Positions 24,539-36,369 of a stretch of 64,000 bases of DNA are shown here, piece by piece. The position numbers and the translations under genes were made by a program. The stretch is from Dreissena polymorpha. Taxonomy: Eukaryota > Mollusca > Bivalvia > Myida > Dreissenidae. The stretch's first letter is position 1, and each line of letters opens with the position of its first letter. The notes below the pieces were generated by a model that was given only the letters and a program-made list of their open reading frames with translations, ran no database searches and had not been told where the DNA came from. The stretch is taken from assembly GCF_020536995.1 (NCBI RefSeq), contig NC_068357.1, positions 67,015,128 to 67,079,127 of the forward strand, given 5' to 3'.

Positions 24539-26674
24539 TCCTATGTATCATGAAACTTCTTTAGTGATACAACTGATCTTACCACAACGCATGCACATGC
24601 GATCTACTCCTATGTATCATGAAACTTCTTCAGTGATACAACTGATCTTACCACAACGCATGCACATGCGATCTACTCCTATGTATCATGAAACTTCTTC
24701 AGTGATACAACTGATCTTACCACAACGCATGCACATGAGATCTACTCCTATGTATCATGAAACTTCTTAAGTGATACAACTGATCTTACCACAACGCATG
24801 CATATTAGATCTACTCCGATGTATCATGAAACTTCTTCAGTGATACAACTGATCTTACCACAACGCATGCACATGAGATCTACTCTTATGTATCATGAAA
24901 CGTCTTAAGTGATACAACTGATCTTACCACAACGCATGCACATGAGATCTACTCCTATGTATCATGAAACTTCTTAAGTGATACAGCTGATCTTACCACA
25001 ACGCATGCACATGAGATCTACTTCTATGTATCATGAAACTTCTTAAATGATACAACTGATCTTACCACAATGCATGCACATGAGATCTACTCCTATGTAT
25101 AATGAAACTTCTTAAGTGATACAACTGATCTTACCACAACGCATACACATGAGATCTACTCCTATGTATCATGAAACTTCTTAAGTGAAACAACTGATCT
25201 TATCACAACGCATGCACATGAGATCTACTCCTATGTATCATGAAAATTCTTAAGTGATACAACTGATCTTACCACAACGCATGCACATTAGATCTACTCC
25301 TATGTATCATGAAACTTCTTAAGTGATACAACTGATCTAACCACAACGCATGCACATGGGATCTACTCCTATGTATCACGCAACTTCTTAAGTGATACAA
25401 CTGATCTTACCACAACGCATGCACATGCGATCTACTCCTATGTATCATGAAACTTCTTAAGTGATACAACTGATCTTACCACAACGCATGCATATTAGAT
25501 CTACTCCGATGTATCATGAAACTTCTTCAGTGATACAACTGATCTTACCACAACGCATGCACATGAGATCTACTCCTATGTATCATGAAACTTCTTCAGT
25601 GATACAACTGATCTTACCACAACGCATGCACATGAGATCTACTCCTATGTATCATGAAACTTCTTAAGTGATACAACTGATCTTACCACAACGCATGCAT
25701 ATTAGATCTACTCCGATGTATCATGAAACTTCTTCAGTGATACAACTGATCTTACCACAACGCATGCACATTAGATCTACTCTTATGTATCATGAAACGT
25801 CTTAAGTGATACAACTGATCTTACCACAACGCATGCACATGAGATCTACTCCTATGTATCATGAAACTTCTTAAGTGATACAACTGATCTTACCACAACG
25901 CATGCACATGAGATCTACTTCTATGTATCATGAAACTTCTTAAATGATACAACTGATCTTACCACAATGCATGCACATGAGATCTACTCCTATGTATAAT
26001 GAAACTTCTTAAGTGATACAACTGATCTTACCACAACGCATACACATGAGATCTACTCCTATGTATCATGATACTTCTTAAGTGAAACAACTGATCTTAC
26101 CACAACACATGCACATTAGATCTACTCCTATGTATCATGAAACTTCTTAAGTGATACAACTGATCTTTCCACAACGCATGCACATGAGATCCACTCCTAT
26201 GTATCATGAACTTCTTAAGTGATACAACTGATCTTACCACAACGCATGCACATGAGATCTACTCCTATGTATCATTAACTTCTTAAGTGAAACAACTGAT
26301 CTTATCACAACGCATGCACATGAGATCTACTCCTATGTATCATGAAAATTCTTAAGTGATACAACTGATCTTACCACAACGCATGCACATTAGATCTACT
26401 CCTATGTATCATGAAACTTCTTAAGTGATACAACTGATCTAACCACAACGCATGCACATGGGATCTACTCCTATGTATCACGCAACTTCTTAAGTGATAC
26501 AACTGATCTTACCACAACGCATGCACATGAGATCTTCTCCTATGTATCATGAAACTTCTTAAGTGATACAACTGATCTTACCACAACGCATGCACATGAG
26601 ATCTACTCCTATGTATCATGAAACTTCTTAAGTGATACAACTGATCTTACCACAACGCATGCACATGAGATCTA
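24539..26674. repeat. 69-bp tandem satellite, about 31 units, copy A
   Basis: The unit starts ctatgtatcatgaaacttct, continues taagtgatacaactgatctt and ends accacaacgcatgcacatgagatctactc. It carries GCATGC and AGATCT palindromes and a 7-bp inverted pair TGTATCA/TGATACA. 69 is a multiple of three, so some stretches stay open as a 23-residue repeat. Variant units recur in the same order 897 bases (13 units) apart, for example the cttatgtatcatgaaacgtc variant at about 24884 and 25781. Confidence 0.97.
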
Positions 26675-27490
26675 CATAAACAATAGTGTTATTTCATAAC
26701 GAATTAAGATTAGTTAACATGTTAAATGTATTGGTATTGTGTAATTATGAAGTTAATGCCTTGTCGATTTGCGGGATGAATAGATACCAATACTAAATTA
26801 ACTGTTGAATGTTCAACAATATCCAGCTGGTTATTTTCCAAATTATATAAAATGAATGGTTAATTAACTTTTGCCAAAATCATATTACGGACAAGGCAAT
26901 GATCAGGAGCGAACACAATAAATCTTGCAACCAGCTCAGTTATTACCGCTGATAAATGTATGCCATTAATATTTTGCTATCCAAATAATGACGACTGATG
27001 TAAATATAAATTTATCATTATCAATTTATGTATTTATCATTTCAAAATCAATTCATATGCCCGCCTTTACAATGCATTGGCCAACAAATATTCTTTAAGG
27101 GGGTAAACATGTTTAGTATCACGCAAGCGTATACATGCAGACATCGCAAGAGGCTTTATTCGATTATAAATGTGTTTTCAATCAATCAATGTCGATTAGC
27201 GCTTTATTTCCCAATAATAATCTTAATGCAACACCAGTTGTTCACAGTCTTTGTTCGGTTGCAAAATTAACAATACCTTTTAAAAACGTATGATATGTAC
27301 AGATCAACGCATCCGAAATTTCAATTCAACATCGGAATGCGAGCTAGATTGATATCCCTTTATTCAGGATGCAGCGTTTATTATGATATAATATTTTATC
27401 ACATGCTATACCCCGTTTCCCATGTTATAAAACCATTACATATGTTTTATATTACACATGTGAAATACAACATTTTTAAGCGTTTTCATT
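26675..27490. other. Spacer between satellite and inverted repeat
   Basis: AT-rich, closely matched in copy B; open frames of 65-80 codons at 27028-27492 are not supported as genes. Confidence 0.4.
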
Positions 27491-27800
27491 GACTAAGTTT
27501 TTGTTAAAATTGACCAATCGCATTTTGTTATTTTGCTGAAATGACGTTGCAACGTCAAATGACGTCACGAAATGTTAACAACATTCGGGATTTATCATTA
27601 TGTTTGCGTGAATATTTATTTAATTTGCCCATTTAAAAGCATGTGAATAAAAAAGATGTGACACTCGTTGTCATATCATACCATATTTTATTAAACTCGT
27701 CCAATAGGCTCGCTTACTAAGTTACTAACACAATTCCTGAACTCGTTTAATAAAATATGGTAGGATATGACAACTCGTGCCAGATCCTATATATATATTA
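27415..27800 (+). repeat. Left arm of ~390-bp inverted repeat with palindromic core, copy A
   Basis: It matches 31160-31560 in inverse orientation. It holds the perfect palindromes TGACGTTGCAACGTCA (27542-27557) and TGACGTCA (27560-27567), and a self-complementary segment from about 27655 to 27795 (tgacactcgttgtcatatc against gatatgacaactcgtgcca). Confidence 0.85.
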
Positions 27801-28203
27801 AAACACGCCCATAGCCTATATAAACAGTGTATTTATGACTGCATTAAAATCTTTTTGTCTGTAAAGAGGTAGCATAAGATTACCATTGTGTGGCACGACC
27901 GGCCACATGTCTTTTTTTTCCAAAAAATCTTCAGTAGATACATCGTTATTTTTAAATATGAACATTTATTTTTTTGTAGACCGTGGTAGAATAATTTTCC
28001 ATTTCTATGAAGTTTAAAGTCCAACAAAGAATGTCAATGGGAACTTTACTTTAACGATTGAATATATGAAGTTACAAAATGAGATTAATTTATGTACGGT
28101 CCGTCGAATAAATGGATAATGTAAGTCATGGTGACTTTCATAAAATAATATAATTTAATTTTCCCTAAAAATATTTTAATGGTAAGCATGCACTAAACTT
28201 GGC

Positions 28204-28436
28204 CCTGTAATATGAACCGGTTTGGTATCCCAATAATTAGACACAGCCTTTAATAATACATTTAAAATGGTTTAAATGTATTGTTGGCGCTAATTCAACA
28301 TGACCTCTCTTTAAAAGATATTAAGGATCAAAGACTTGTAAAACAAGGTCTATAATCAATAACGTTTTGCATACATTATTGCATATTTTACAATAGATTC
28401 AAAGGGTAAGGTGAAATAACGAAAATGATACATCGA
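28204..28436. other. Segment present in copy A, absent from copy B
   Basis: Copy B runs from gcatgcactaa straight to tcggtatttaaatggg, skipping this stretch. It has no repeat ends I can see, so a deletion in copy B is likelier than an insertion in A. Confidence 0.6.
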
Positions 28437-28504
28437 GATCGGTATTTAAATGGGTTGCCTTACACCGTAATAAAGTAAATTTCATCAAACGTCAAAGTAC
28501 GTCG

Positions 28505-28830
28505 TTAAATATATGCTTATTGTTCTCAACCGGTGAAACCGGAGGGGACTTATGGTTTTCACTCTGTCTGTCTGTCAGTCTGTCTGTCAGTCTGTCTGTC
28601 AGTCCTTCACACTTTTCGTGATCCTGCGATAAATTCAAAAGTTCTTCATATTTTTTCATGAAACTTGAAACATGGATAGATGGCATTATGGAGATTATGC
28701 ACGTCATTTCATTTTGTTCCTACGTCAAAAATTCTGGTTGCTATGGCAACAAATATATAAAAAAAATTGACTGACAATAGTGGAGTTTCACCGGTAGGGG
28801 ACCATATTGCTTGGCAATCTCTTGTTATAT
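28505..28830 (-). repeat. Dispersed repeat (family of 11407-11690), copy A
   Basis: In minus orientation: head aacaagagattgccaagcaa near 28830, tail with gtctgtctgtcag tract and ccggaggggactt near 28530. Confidence 0.75.
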
Positions 28831-28964
28831 ATGCCCATCGTCAGCAGTATCTCAAGTTTCAACATATTAGCGTAAAATGATTTCATTTAATAATCAACCA
28901 AAACAGTCCGCAGGCTCCGCACAATAATCAAAGTATTCGTAGTACTAAGCTCCATACATTAATG

Positions 28965-29337
28965 CCTCGTATTCATAGTTCTGCGATTGCAGTCCACACA
29001 TAATGCTTGTATTCATAGGTCTGCGATTGCAGTCCACACATAATGCTAGTATTCATAGTTCTGCGATTGCAGTCCACACATAATGCTTGTATTCATAGGT
29101 CTGCGATTGCAGTCCACACATAATGCTTGTATTCATAGGTCTGCGATTGCAGTCCACACATAATGCTAGTATTCATAGTTCTGCGATTGCAGTCCACGCA
29201 TAATGCTTGTATTCATAGGTCTGCGATTGCAGTCCACACATAATGCTTGTATTCATAGTTCTGCGATTGCAGTCCAAACATAATGCTTGTATTCATAAGT
29301 CTGCGAGTGCAGTCCACACATTATGCTAGTATTCACA
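28965..29337. repeat. 40-bp minisatellite, about 9 units, copy A
   Basis: The unit taatgcttgtattcatagg + tctgcgattgcagtccacaca repeats every 40 bases, with alternating agt/tgt and ggt/gtt variants. Confidence 0.93.
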
Positions 29338-29691
29338 GCCCTACGATTGGAGCTTTTAACTGTTCCTTACTGCTATCATTGTTTAGACGACGTGATTTTT
29401 GTCCATACTCTACGTTAGTGCTTCTGACAAATAGATACAAATTTTGCCAGCCGTGTAAATAATGTTGTTACAATTCTGGAATCTTCCAAAGTTACCGTTG
29501 TGAATGCCCTGTCTGTAGGAATTTCATATTCTTTTAAGGTGGTTGAATTGCTATTTTCAATTCAATCTTAGTGTGTCAATATTTGGATAGTACGGATGAA
29601 TTTATGGTTTTATATTTACAGTAGATAAACAATAATGAGAATGTAGTTTAAAGCGTTTTTATATACATTTACAACATAAATATGTTTATAT

Positions 29692-30192
29692 TTGCACCAT
29701 AATAAATTATTGAGTGTGTTGTCCGCCGTAAATGCATATGACTATGTATGCCCGGTATGTAACAATATAACAGATATAGAGCCATTGCTTACAACAATTA
29801 CATTCCTCCCAAGTGCTGACAATTCCCTATCTCAGCTTATGGACCTGATTGATAGTGGAAATGCCTCAAGTGCCTTTCCTGGATGTTTTCTCCACTATAT
29901 ACCACCAGTTAATAAAGCAGAAATGACTTGTTACCATAACATCATACGGCAATGTAATACTACGGGCATACATAAATTGCGCGATCAGTTTTGAGACTTG
30001 TGTGAAAAATTCAATGCTTTGTTCACTTATCAGGAACATGAAAATCAGGTCGCGTATGGCAATATTTTGCGTTATTTTATATATAGTGTATATCGTTATG
30101 TCCCCTATTTTATTACCGAATGTACTGAAAACATGAACTTTTTACAAGTAATGTTATATACCAGTCGTGATATTTTAATCAATATAAACTAA
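29692..30192 (+). pseudogene. Unrecognised small ORF interrupted by one in-frame TGA, copy A
   Basis: The frame is open for 100 codons (29692-29994), meets a TGA, and continues in the same frame for 65 more codons to 30192. The N-terminal 'start' is a TTG, so this may be an internal exon. The peptide has CPVCNN, PGCFLHYIPP and CYHNIIRQC motifs, suggesting a small cysteine-bearing, possibly secreted domain; no family recognised. An AG-ended polypyrimidine-poor acceptor (atttacag) lies about 70 bases upstream. Copy B at 58732-59232 has the same TGA. Between copies I count about nine amino-acid-changing and one silent difference in the first 100 codons. Confidence 0.4.
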
Positions 30193-30520
30193 TAATTGTA
30201 ATAAATACGGTATTTTATAACTTTTCTTTTCTTCGTCGTCTTGGTTGACAGTCCCTTTAAAATATGAATAGACGGTAATATGGAGATTATGCACATTACA
30301 TGTATTTTATTTTGTTTCTCGGACAAGAAAGTCTTTCAATTTTGGTTTCATTAAATGTGACAAAGACCCCTTCCGGTAAGGGACTTTTTGCTTTATTATT
30401 GCTTGGCAATAGTCTTGTTGTCTGGTGGTTTAAACCACACCGACACATCTATCGGTCATATGACGACATTTGTCCAACTTGTCTTGTCAGAGGAAGACCC
30501 TAGGTTTTCCTTCTAGCATA

Positions 30521-30754
30521 ATTGAGCCGCGTCACGAAAAAGGGGACTTTAAGGCGATTGCGACCAGTTTGGATCAAGATCAACTTGCGCTTTTCAAGCG
30601 CAGTCTGATCAGGATTCAAACTGTTCGCTTATCATCTTTGATTTATCATCTTTGATTTAATGACTGAATATCGAATATTGAAAAGCGCAGTTTGATCTGG
30701 ATCCTTACTGGCCGCAATCGCCTTCAGGTCGCTTTTCTCGTGACGCGGCTCAAT
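30521..30754. mobile_element. MITE with ~30-bp TIRs, copy A
   Basis: Ends attgagccgcgtcacgaaaa and ttttctcgtgacgcggctcaat are inverted copies. The arms continue with gcgattgcg and gatcaggattcaaactg-type segments that pair internally. Confidence 0.8.
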
Positions 30755-31159
30755 TGAATTATGGGTGACTGCCATAACAAGTAGTGTATTGTGGATGGCG
30801 CTTAAAACTGTACTCTATAGAAAACACACTCTATATAAAATAGATTTATATAAAAGAGTACAGTTACAGCTACTTTTAGTTTGGTGTATGCCATAATACA
30901 AAACTGATAGAGAACATTCACTGGAACGTTTACTCGTATCTATTACTTAATGTCATGTATTTAGAGGTCGGGTATCTATATAATAATTATCTGACGTTAT
31001 AATGTGAAACACGTGCCTGACTGGTAGTCACTTAAATACTGATATACATGTACATGTACAATACATGTACTGTACAGACAAATTACTTAAAACGCACATC
31101 AATCGAGCAGCCGTCGAACGTATGACGTCACTTTGTTAAAGCATGTTTGTTTCCCGCGC

Positions 31160-31560
31160 ATCAATATATATAGGATCTGGCACGAGTTGTCATATCATAC
31201 CATATTTTATTAAATGAGTTTAGGAATTTTGTTAGTAAGCTAACCTTTGGCGAGCTTACTAACGAATTTCCTGAACGAGTTAATAAATTATGTTATGAAA
31301 TGACAACGAGTGTCAGATCTTTTTCATCACTTGCTTTTAAATGAGCAAATTAAATAAATATTCACGCAAACATTATGATAAATCCCGAATGTTGTTTACA
31401 TTTCGTGACGTCATTTGACGTTGCAACGTCATTTCAACAAAATAACAAAATGCGATTGGTCATTCGAACGAAAATAAGCCAATGCAAACGCTTAAAAGTA
31501 TATTACACATGTGTAAGATAAAAATATTCGTAATGGTTATATTACATGGGAAACAGGATA
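31160..31560 (-). repeat. Right arm of ~390-bp inverted repeat, copy A
   Basis: Inverse of 27415-27800, again with TGACGTCA (31406-31413) and TGACGTTGCAACGTCA (31416-31431). The two arms bracket about 3.4 kb that holds the 40-bp minisatellite, the small ORF and a MITE. Confidence 0.85.
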
Positions 31561-32340
31561 TGTGGACTATGGCATGTGATAAAAACGGTTATAATACGTT
31601 TTCTATTAAAAAAATGCATGAACTATATTTAATATTCTACTTATTATACACAATATAAAATTATATTTCGGCGATCACGCCATTTTCAAGGGATTAAAGC
31701 GTTTTAGGCGCATAGGATTTTTCTTTCAAGTTATTTCAAGCAAACAAAATTTTGCGCCAATGTTTTGTCATACAATTTTACAGTCTTACAAAATGCATCA
31801 AAGCAAACCAAAAGTGTGAAGACATTTAAGATAATCAAATAGTTAGCAACTTGAACCCCCTGCGGAATGTTAGATCGGAAAATTCTCTGAAATAGACATA
31901 AGCTGAAACGGGCGTTACCAGTATCTTTTGATAGTGTAAAATACCGATGTCAAAACAAGTAGCGTTGAGCAGCTATTTAGCAGAAAGCAGTACTCCTGCG
32001 TTAACTTATTATTATACATACCAGTTTTCTCAAAATTAATTGCACACTTGATCAATTTTCGGCGTTTGATAGCACAGCTATGTGAACAAAATGCAACTTA
32101 ATTTTATGTGTAGCCGTTATTTGATATCTTAACTTACCATTCAGGTTATAAATTTTCGAATTTGACCAATAATACCGCAGATTTAACGAGTCTTTGACTA
32201 CCTTTATTTTTTCTGTACTAATTTTCATACATTTTTAACTTTATAACCATCCACAGATATCATCAGCATAGATGTTCGCACATTGATTATGTATACGATA
32301 AACATGATGCAATGTTATTAATTTTATTTTTTTAAACCTA
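31561..32340. other. Unique spacer, no gene seen
   Basis: AT-rich and almost identical in copy B (60585-61375); nothing supported. Confidence 0.5.
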
Positions 32341-32349
32341 TTTATTTAA

Positions 32350-32500
32350 GCTCGAGTGCATAACAAGCCTAAGGCTTATATGAAACGCTCTCCTTGGTGT
32401 CTATTGGGGAGATCTAAAGAACGCTCCCACAGTGGGGATCGAACCCGTAACCTCCTGATCGCTAGACGGACACCATATCCACTACGCCACGGCGACCTTA
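32350..32500 (-). mobile_element. tRNA-derived SINE, copy A
   Basis: On the minus strand it starts ggtcgccgtggcgtagtgg (box A) and has gggttcgatcccc (box B), then a non-tRNA body gggagcgttctttagatctc. The 3' acceptor strand is missing, so it is not a tRNA gene. Confidence 0.75.
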
Positions 32501-33061
32501 AATAATGCAATGTTGTTTGAAATAACGAATATGACCGGTACTTATCACTTTAATTACTTAGTTAGAGCATATACATTGATTAGGGTAGGGTTGCAAGTTT
32601 TAAATAACTTTGAAACAAAACCATCTTTAGATTCAATATATTCCAATGGAAACATTCTGCATTATACAAAATGGTAATATTATGATATATTGATATCATA
32701 AATGATGAAAATGCCATTTCGCATATTACCGACTTTATTGAAATTAAAGGGGCTGTTTGATTATATGAGCATCTCTTGTGTCGTAATTCAATGCATCAAG
32801 TCCAGTTTTATAGTGATTTTTTTTTCTGATAGGGTTACTCTTGATAAAATCAGCAAACATATTTTCAGCATGTATTGAATAATGTATCAAGAACAGCACA
32901 AAGTCTCAAACACGTCTTTTTTAAACCAGAGAAAAAGACCGATGGTCAAAAACACTTTATTATTATCTTTCTAACTTGAAGGCCAAATATGTACTTATAT
33001 ACGTTGGTGGTAGGTTATTGGTAGGTTATTGTATCAAAGCATATACATGTATCTACAATAT

Positions 33062-33929
33062 CCGGAGCAGAGCTCCAGATAATTTTTTCAGCCGAGGGGT
33101 ATTTCACTCATGAAATTTTTATAGATGAGTAAAAATCAAAATCCAATAATTTAAAGGAGTATTTATGTCCAAAGGATCAGAATTAATAATAAAATGTACA
33201 TGTAGTGTTAACTCGCTATAACAAGCAGTCTTGTACACAATAAAGCAACCACTTTTGTTTTATTTAACAGTTGTTCTGTTGTTGTGTTTTGCCCATGGCT
33301 TATAAGCAGCCATTAATCTATTTTTCCTTCTTGATTTGGCAAGCCACTGTTTAGCACACACTGCACAGCCACGATCAAAATCTTCTAAGCTTGGCCCACA
33401 AAACTTGTTTATTATATGTGTATTTCGGCTGCCATTTAAAAAGTGCTTGAAGGAAAAAGGTTTGTACATAGTGCCACACAAGAGATAAACTGATAGCAAA
33501 AATTAAATGCTTGAACTTGGGCGATTCGGGGTTTATCGAATGTGATGTCAAATGTTTTGACCATAAGCGTATATCGATTCTCAACAATGCAGCGGGAGCC
33601 CGTTGTGTCAACATCGGCCTTTATCGTGGGTCAACATGAAATAATACCGTTCTGATTGAGGAGTGAATAATGTCGGGAACCACATTCTATACATAGATGG
33701 TCATGTCACAAAGTTTTAACTTGTGTGGACACAATGACGGGAACCAGTCATGTTTACATGAATTTATATGCATGTATAAACGGCTAATACGCATTAAAAC
33801 TGCACACGATGCGTAATCCGAATTTAGCCAGGAGTTATTTTACGCAACAAAATTTTAAGTCATGCGTATTTCAATTGGTTTCATGCGTATTTTACGCAAA
33901 TACGCATCTTATCTGGCCCTCTGATCCGG
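33062..33929. mobile_element. DNA transposon relic with 21-bp TIRs, copy A
   Basis: Left end CCGGAGCAGAGCTCCAGATAA and the inverted right end CCGGATCAGAGGGCCAGATAA match at 18 of 21 positions. The right subterminal region repeats tacgcaaatacgcat. A minus-strand ORF lies inside. The superfamily is not recognised. Confidence 0.55.
33260..33499 (-). pseudogene. Small ORF inside the DNA element, truncated in copy A
   Basis: About 79 codons ending KHNNRTTVK, with GTMYKPFSFKHFL, CGPSLEDFDRGCAVCAKQW and a basic KSRRKNR stretch. In copy B the same frame continues upstream to 62637 (101 codons). Copy A has a one-base difference near 33488 (agataaac against agatgaaac) that shifts the upstream frame. 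It may be the end of a transposase; no family is recognised. Confidence 0.4.
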
Positions 33930-34676
33930 AGCCTACCTGATCGGAAAGCAAAAGTACGAGGCTTCAAATTCATGCTTAGTGTGCAACTTATTTTGAGAAA
34001 AATCCTCATGTATAATTATAATAAATAAACTGGAAAAGTGGCTGCTTTGGAATCACAAACTGCATCCAAGAATATATAATAGCAGACCCGTTTATTAACG
34101 CAAGTTAACGCAGGAGTAATAACAATAGGTACACATAACCTATAACAAAGTGAAAACACAAGTGCTCACACCGAGTACAATTGGATTTATGTAACTGTTT
34201 ATAACTACATTTCAACATGGAAACTGAAAATATACACTGCGTGAGAACATGGTTAACAAACTACAAACTGCTGAGTGCACATGTGACGTCAATAAATCAC
34301 AGAGCGCATGACAAAAAATCTATATTACATTGTACATGTTATCTTGATGAAAAGAACCGTTTAATATATATGCAATATATCTTTATATAACAGTTAATAC
34401 AAAACTACTCGTATACTAATTATAAATCACTTAACAATAATAAAATCTAGCTATGCATCCAGCATTGTAATTCAGAGATACAAAACGAATATGCGAAAAA
34501 CAACAAATCGAATAAAAATCATAAAGCATCAGAATGCAACATGTCACATATAAAAATAATATATATATATAAGTGTGCGCCTACTTGGCGTTAGTTCATA
34601 ATATCTGGATATTTCTATTTCCAGATATACCGGATTTGGTCAAGTTATGTCAACAGGCTAGTTAAGCGATGACTTT
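33930..34676. other. Region downstream of the MACPF gene
   Basis: AT-rich 3' flank with no supported features apart from an AT run near 34558-34572. Confidence 0.4.
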
Positions 34677-36203
34677 CTAGTCGGTGTTGGTGATGTTATG
34701 ACGGCTCGAAATGAAAAAGGTTGTGGTCCCATTTTCTTTTTCCAGGCCTGAAATTGACTCCTTACTGTACTTAGTACACTGTGCTACTTTATCCGGACAG
34801 TCACAGTGCGTATAGGCCACACAGTGGGCATCTCGGATGCAAAGTTTACGACATGTTGTCAGGTTCGCCTTTCTGTCATGATCATTTTCAAAGCCGCGCG
34901 CGACACCATTTATTCTAGTATCGATGTATTTAATTTTAGAGTTTAACCTCTGTGGAAATATGTTACTTTGCAATTTGGTGAGCTAGCTCTGATCGTGCTG
35001 CCGTTGTTCCCGTTCTCACTAAACATGTAACAAGTATTGTAAGAAATAACAGTACTGTTGCATCCGGTGCATATCGTTGCAGCAACGCATTCTACATCTT
35101 CCAGGCATTTCTCTACACATTCAGAACTCAAGCCAACCTGTGTTGTCTTATTGTAGCCATCCAATGAGGTTTTCTTCAACTAAATTCCAGCATCCAAACT
35201 ATCACATGAATCAACTTGCCATTTTCTCGAAGGTATGAACAATATTCTTGTTTGTAAGTGTCGATATTTTTACGAATTCTGTCATGGTCCACATTCATTT
35301 TCCCCCTATATCTCTCTGTAAACAGAAGCTCAATAGATGGTAATTTATGCGTGGTCGGAACAGGACTCGTTTTAACATGTGACGCCCATGTCATAGCATC
35401 GCCATCTGATAGAGGGGGTGCGCCAACGGTTATTGTCTTGGTTTCAACTGATTTGGAGAAGTCAGATGCGGACTGCCTTTGGTCGGAATCCATATTAAAA
35501 CCACCGCCTGCACTAAACATTCCTGAATAGCTTGCTTGGACAGCCACATTAACACCACTCTTCGTCTCACTCTCGTACTTAGTTGAAGACATTTTATGCT
35601 CGTAGATGAATCTCGCACCAAATGTTACCTCTGTTGGAAAGTGGGTCCCATATGTTTCGAAAAATTCATGGTATAGTTCAGGATTCTGGCCTGTTGCATT
35701 CAGCGTATGGACCTTTTTAACAAAGACAGGGTCAAAATCCGGTGCCTCTTCAGTTATCAGCTTACTGAAATAGTAGTTACATTTGGCTGACGATATGATG
35801 AAGACAAATTCTCCAGTAGACATTTCCGATGACGATTTCTTATATCCTGCACTTTCAGGAAAACTCACTCCCCACCCACCTGAATCTACACTAGCGGAAA
35901 CTGACAACGACTTTGAAAACTCGTATTTTGTTTGAACTGTCGTTGATGAAAACGAGGTTACACACGAGACATCCGGTACAATAACAAGGCCACATGGTAC
36001 ACTGTATCGGCAATCAGCGGTCATTCCTCCAGAAGGATAATCGTGGTGAAATATAGGGAATGTGAAACCAGGATCGTGACCGGTGGCATGTGGGAATCCT
36101 TTCATTATGGTGTAGCCTAGCAGAGCGTAATCGACATCGGGAAAAGTTTGCTTGAACTCTGAACCTGTACATTCCTGTAACTGGTAGTCCTGACGCATAC
36201 CTA
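34677..36203 (-). pseudogene. MACPF-domain gene with two C-terminal cysteine-rich domains, broken
   Basis: The MACPF/perforin fold inserts into membranes as rings; in molluscs it occurs in immune effectors and egg toxins. I therefore treat this copy as a fossil. Parts in order: an N-terminal region from an AG acceptor near 36203 (first residues MRQDYQLQEC); the MACPF domain with the hallmark FFETYGTHFPTEVTFGARF and a glycine-rich GMFSAGGGF segment; then two PAN/apple-like regions, one with ECVEKCLEDVECVA, the other with TCRKLCIRDAHCVAYTHC. The reading is interrupted about two or three times, so it looks broken unless these are assembly errors. Upstream exons, including a signal peptide, are not securely found; a stretch at 38794-38862 is exon-like. 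A second copy begins at 63751. Confidence 0.75.
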
Positions 36204-36369
36204 CATGAAATGATATATATAATCATGATTAGTCATTGTCCTCTTTAGATTCTCTTAAAGACATTACATGCTAGGTATGTATATAATTGATCTACTTTCT
36301 TTTTTAAAGTGACCATCACATGTTTGTATATATCCACTGGGACATGAAAAAGACGAGTGCATTAAAGGC

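Larger units (their letters stand above)
19772..34926. repeat. Large duplicated block, copy A
   Basis: This interval matches 48948-64000 in the same order and orientation. The block contains a LINE fragment, 45-bp minisatellite, CAC/CAT tract, 69-bp satellite, inverted-repeat pair, 40-bp minisatellite, small ORF, MITE, SINE, DNA element and the 3' part of a MACPF gene. By eye, 31560-32300 differs from its partner at about four positions. Copy A is 102 bases longer overall because a larger satellite offsets two insertions specific to copy B. The right limit shown is only where the window ends copy B. Confidence 0.95.

Noticed and set aside
24504-25667. Two ORFs with 23-residue repeats in the 69-bp satellite
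   Set aside because: Open only where units lack the TAA in cttcttaag; most units of the same array are closed, so coding is accidental.
24539-26674. CRISPR-like array
   Set aside because: Units are contiguous 69-bp repeats with no unique spacers; this is a eukaryotic satellite.
28965-29337. CRISPR-like repeats
   Set aside because: The 40-bp units are head-to-tail with no spacers.
32400-32498. Possible tRNA gene on the minus strand
   Set aside because: The 5' half is tRNA-like, but the sequence after box B does not return to an acceptor stem; a SINE fits better.
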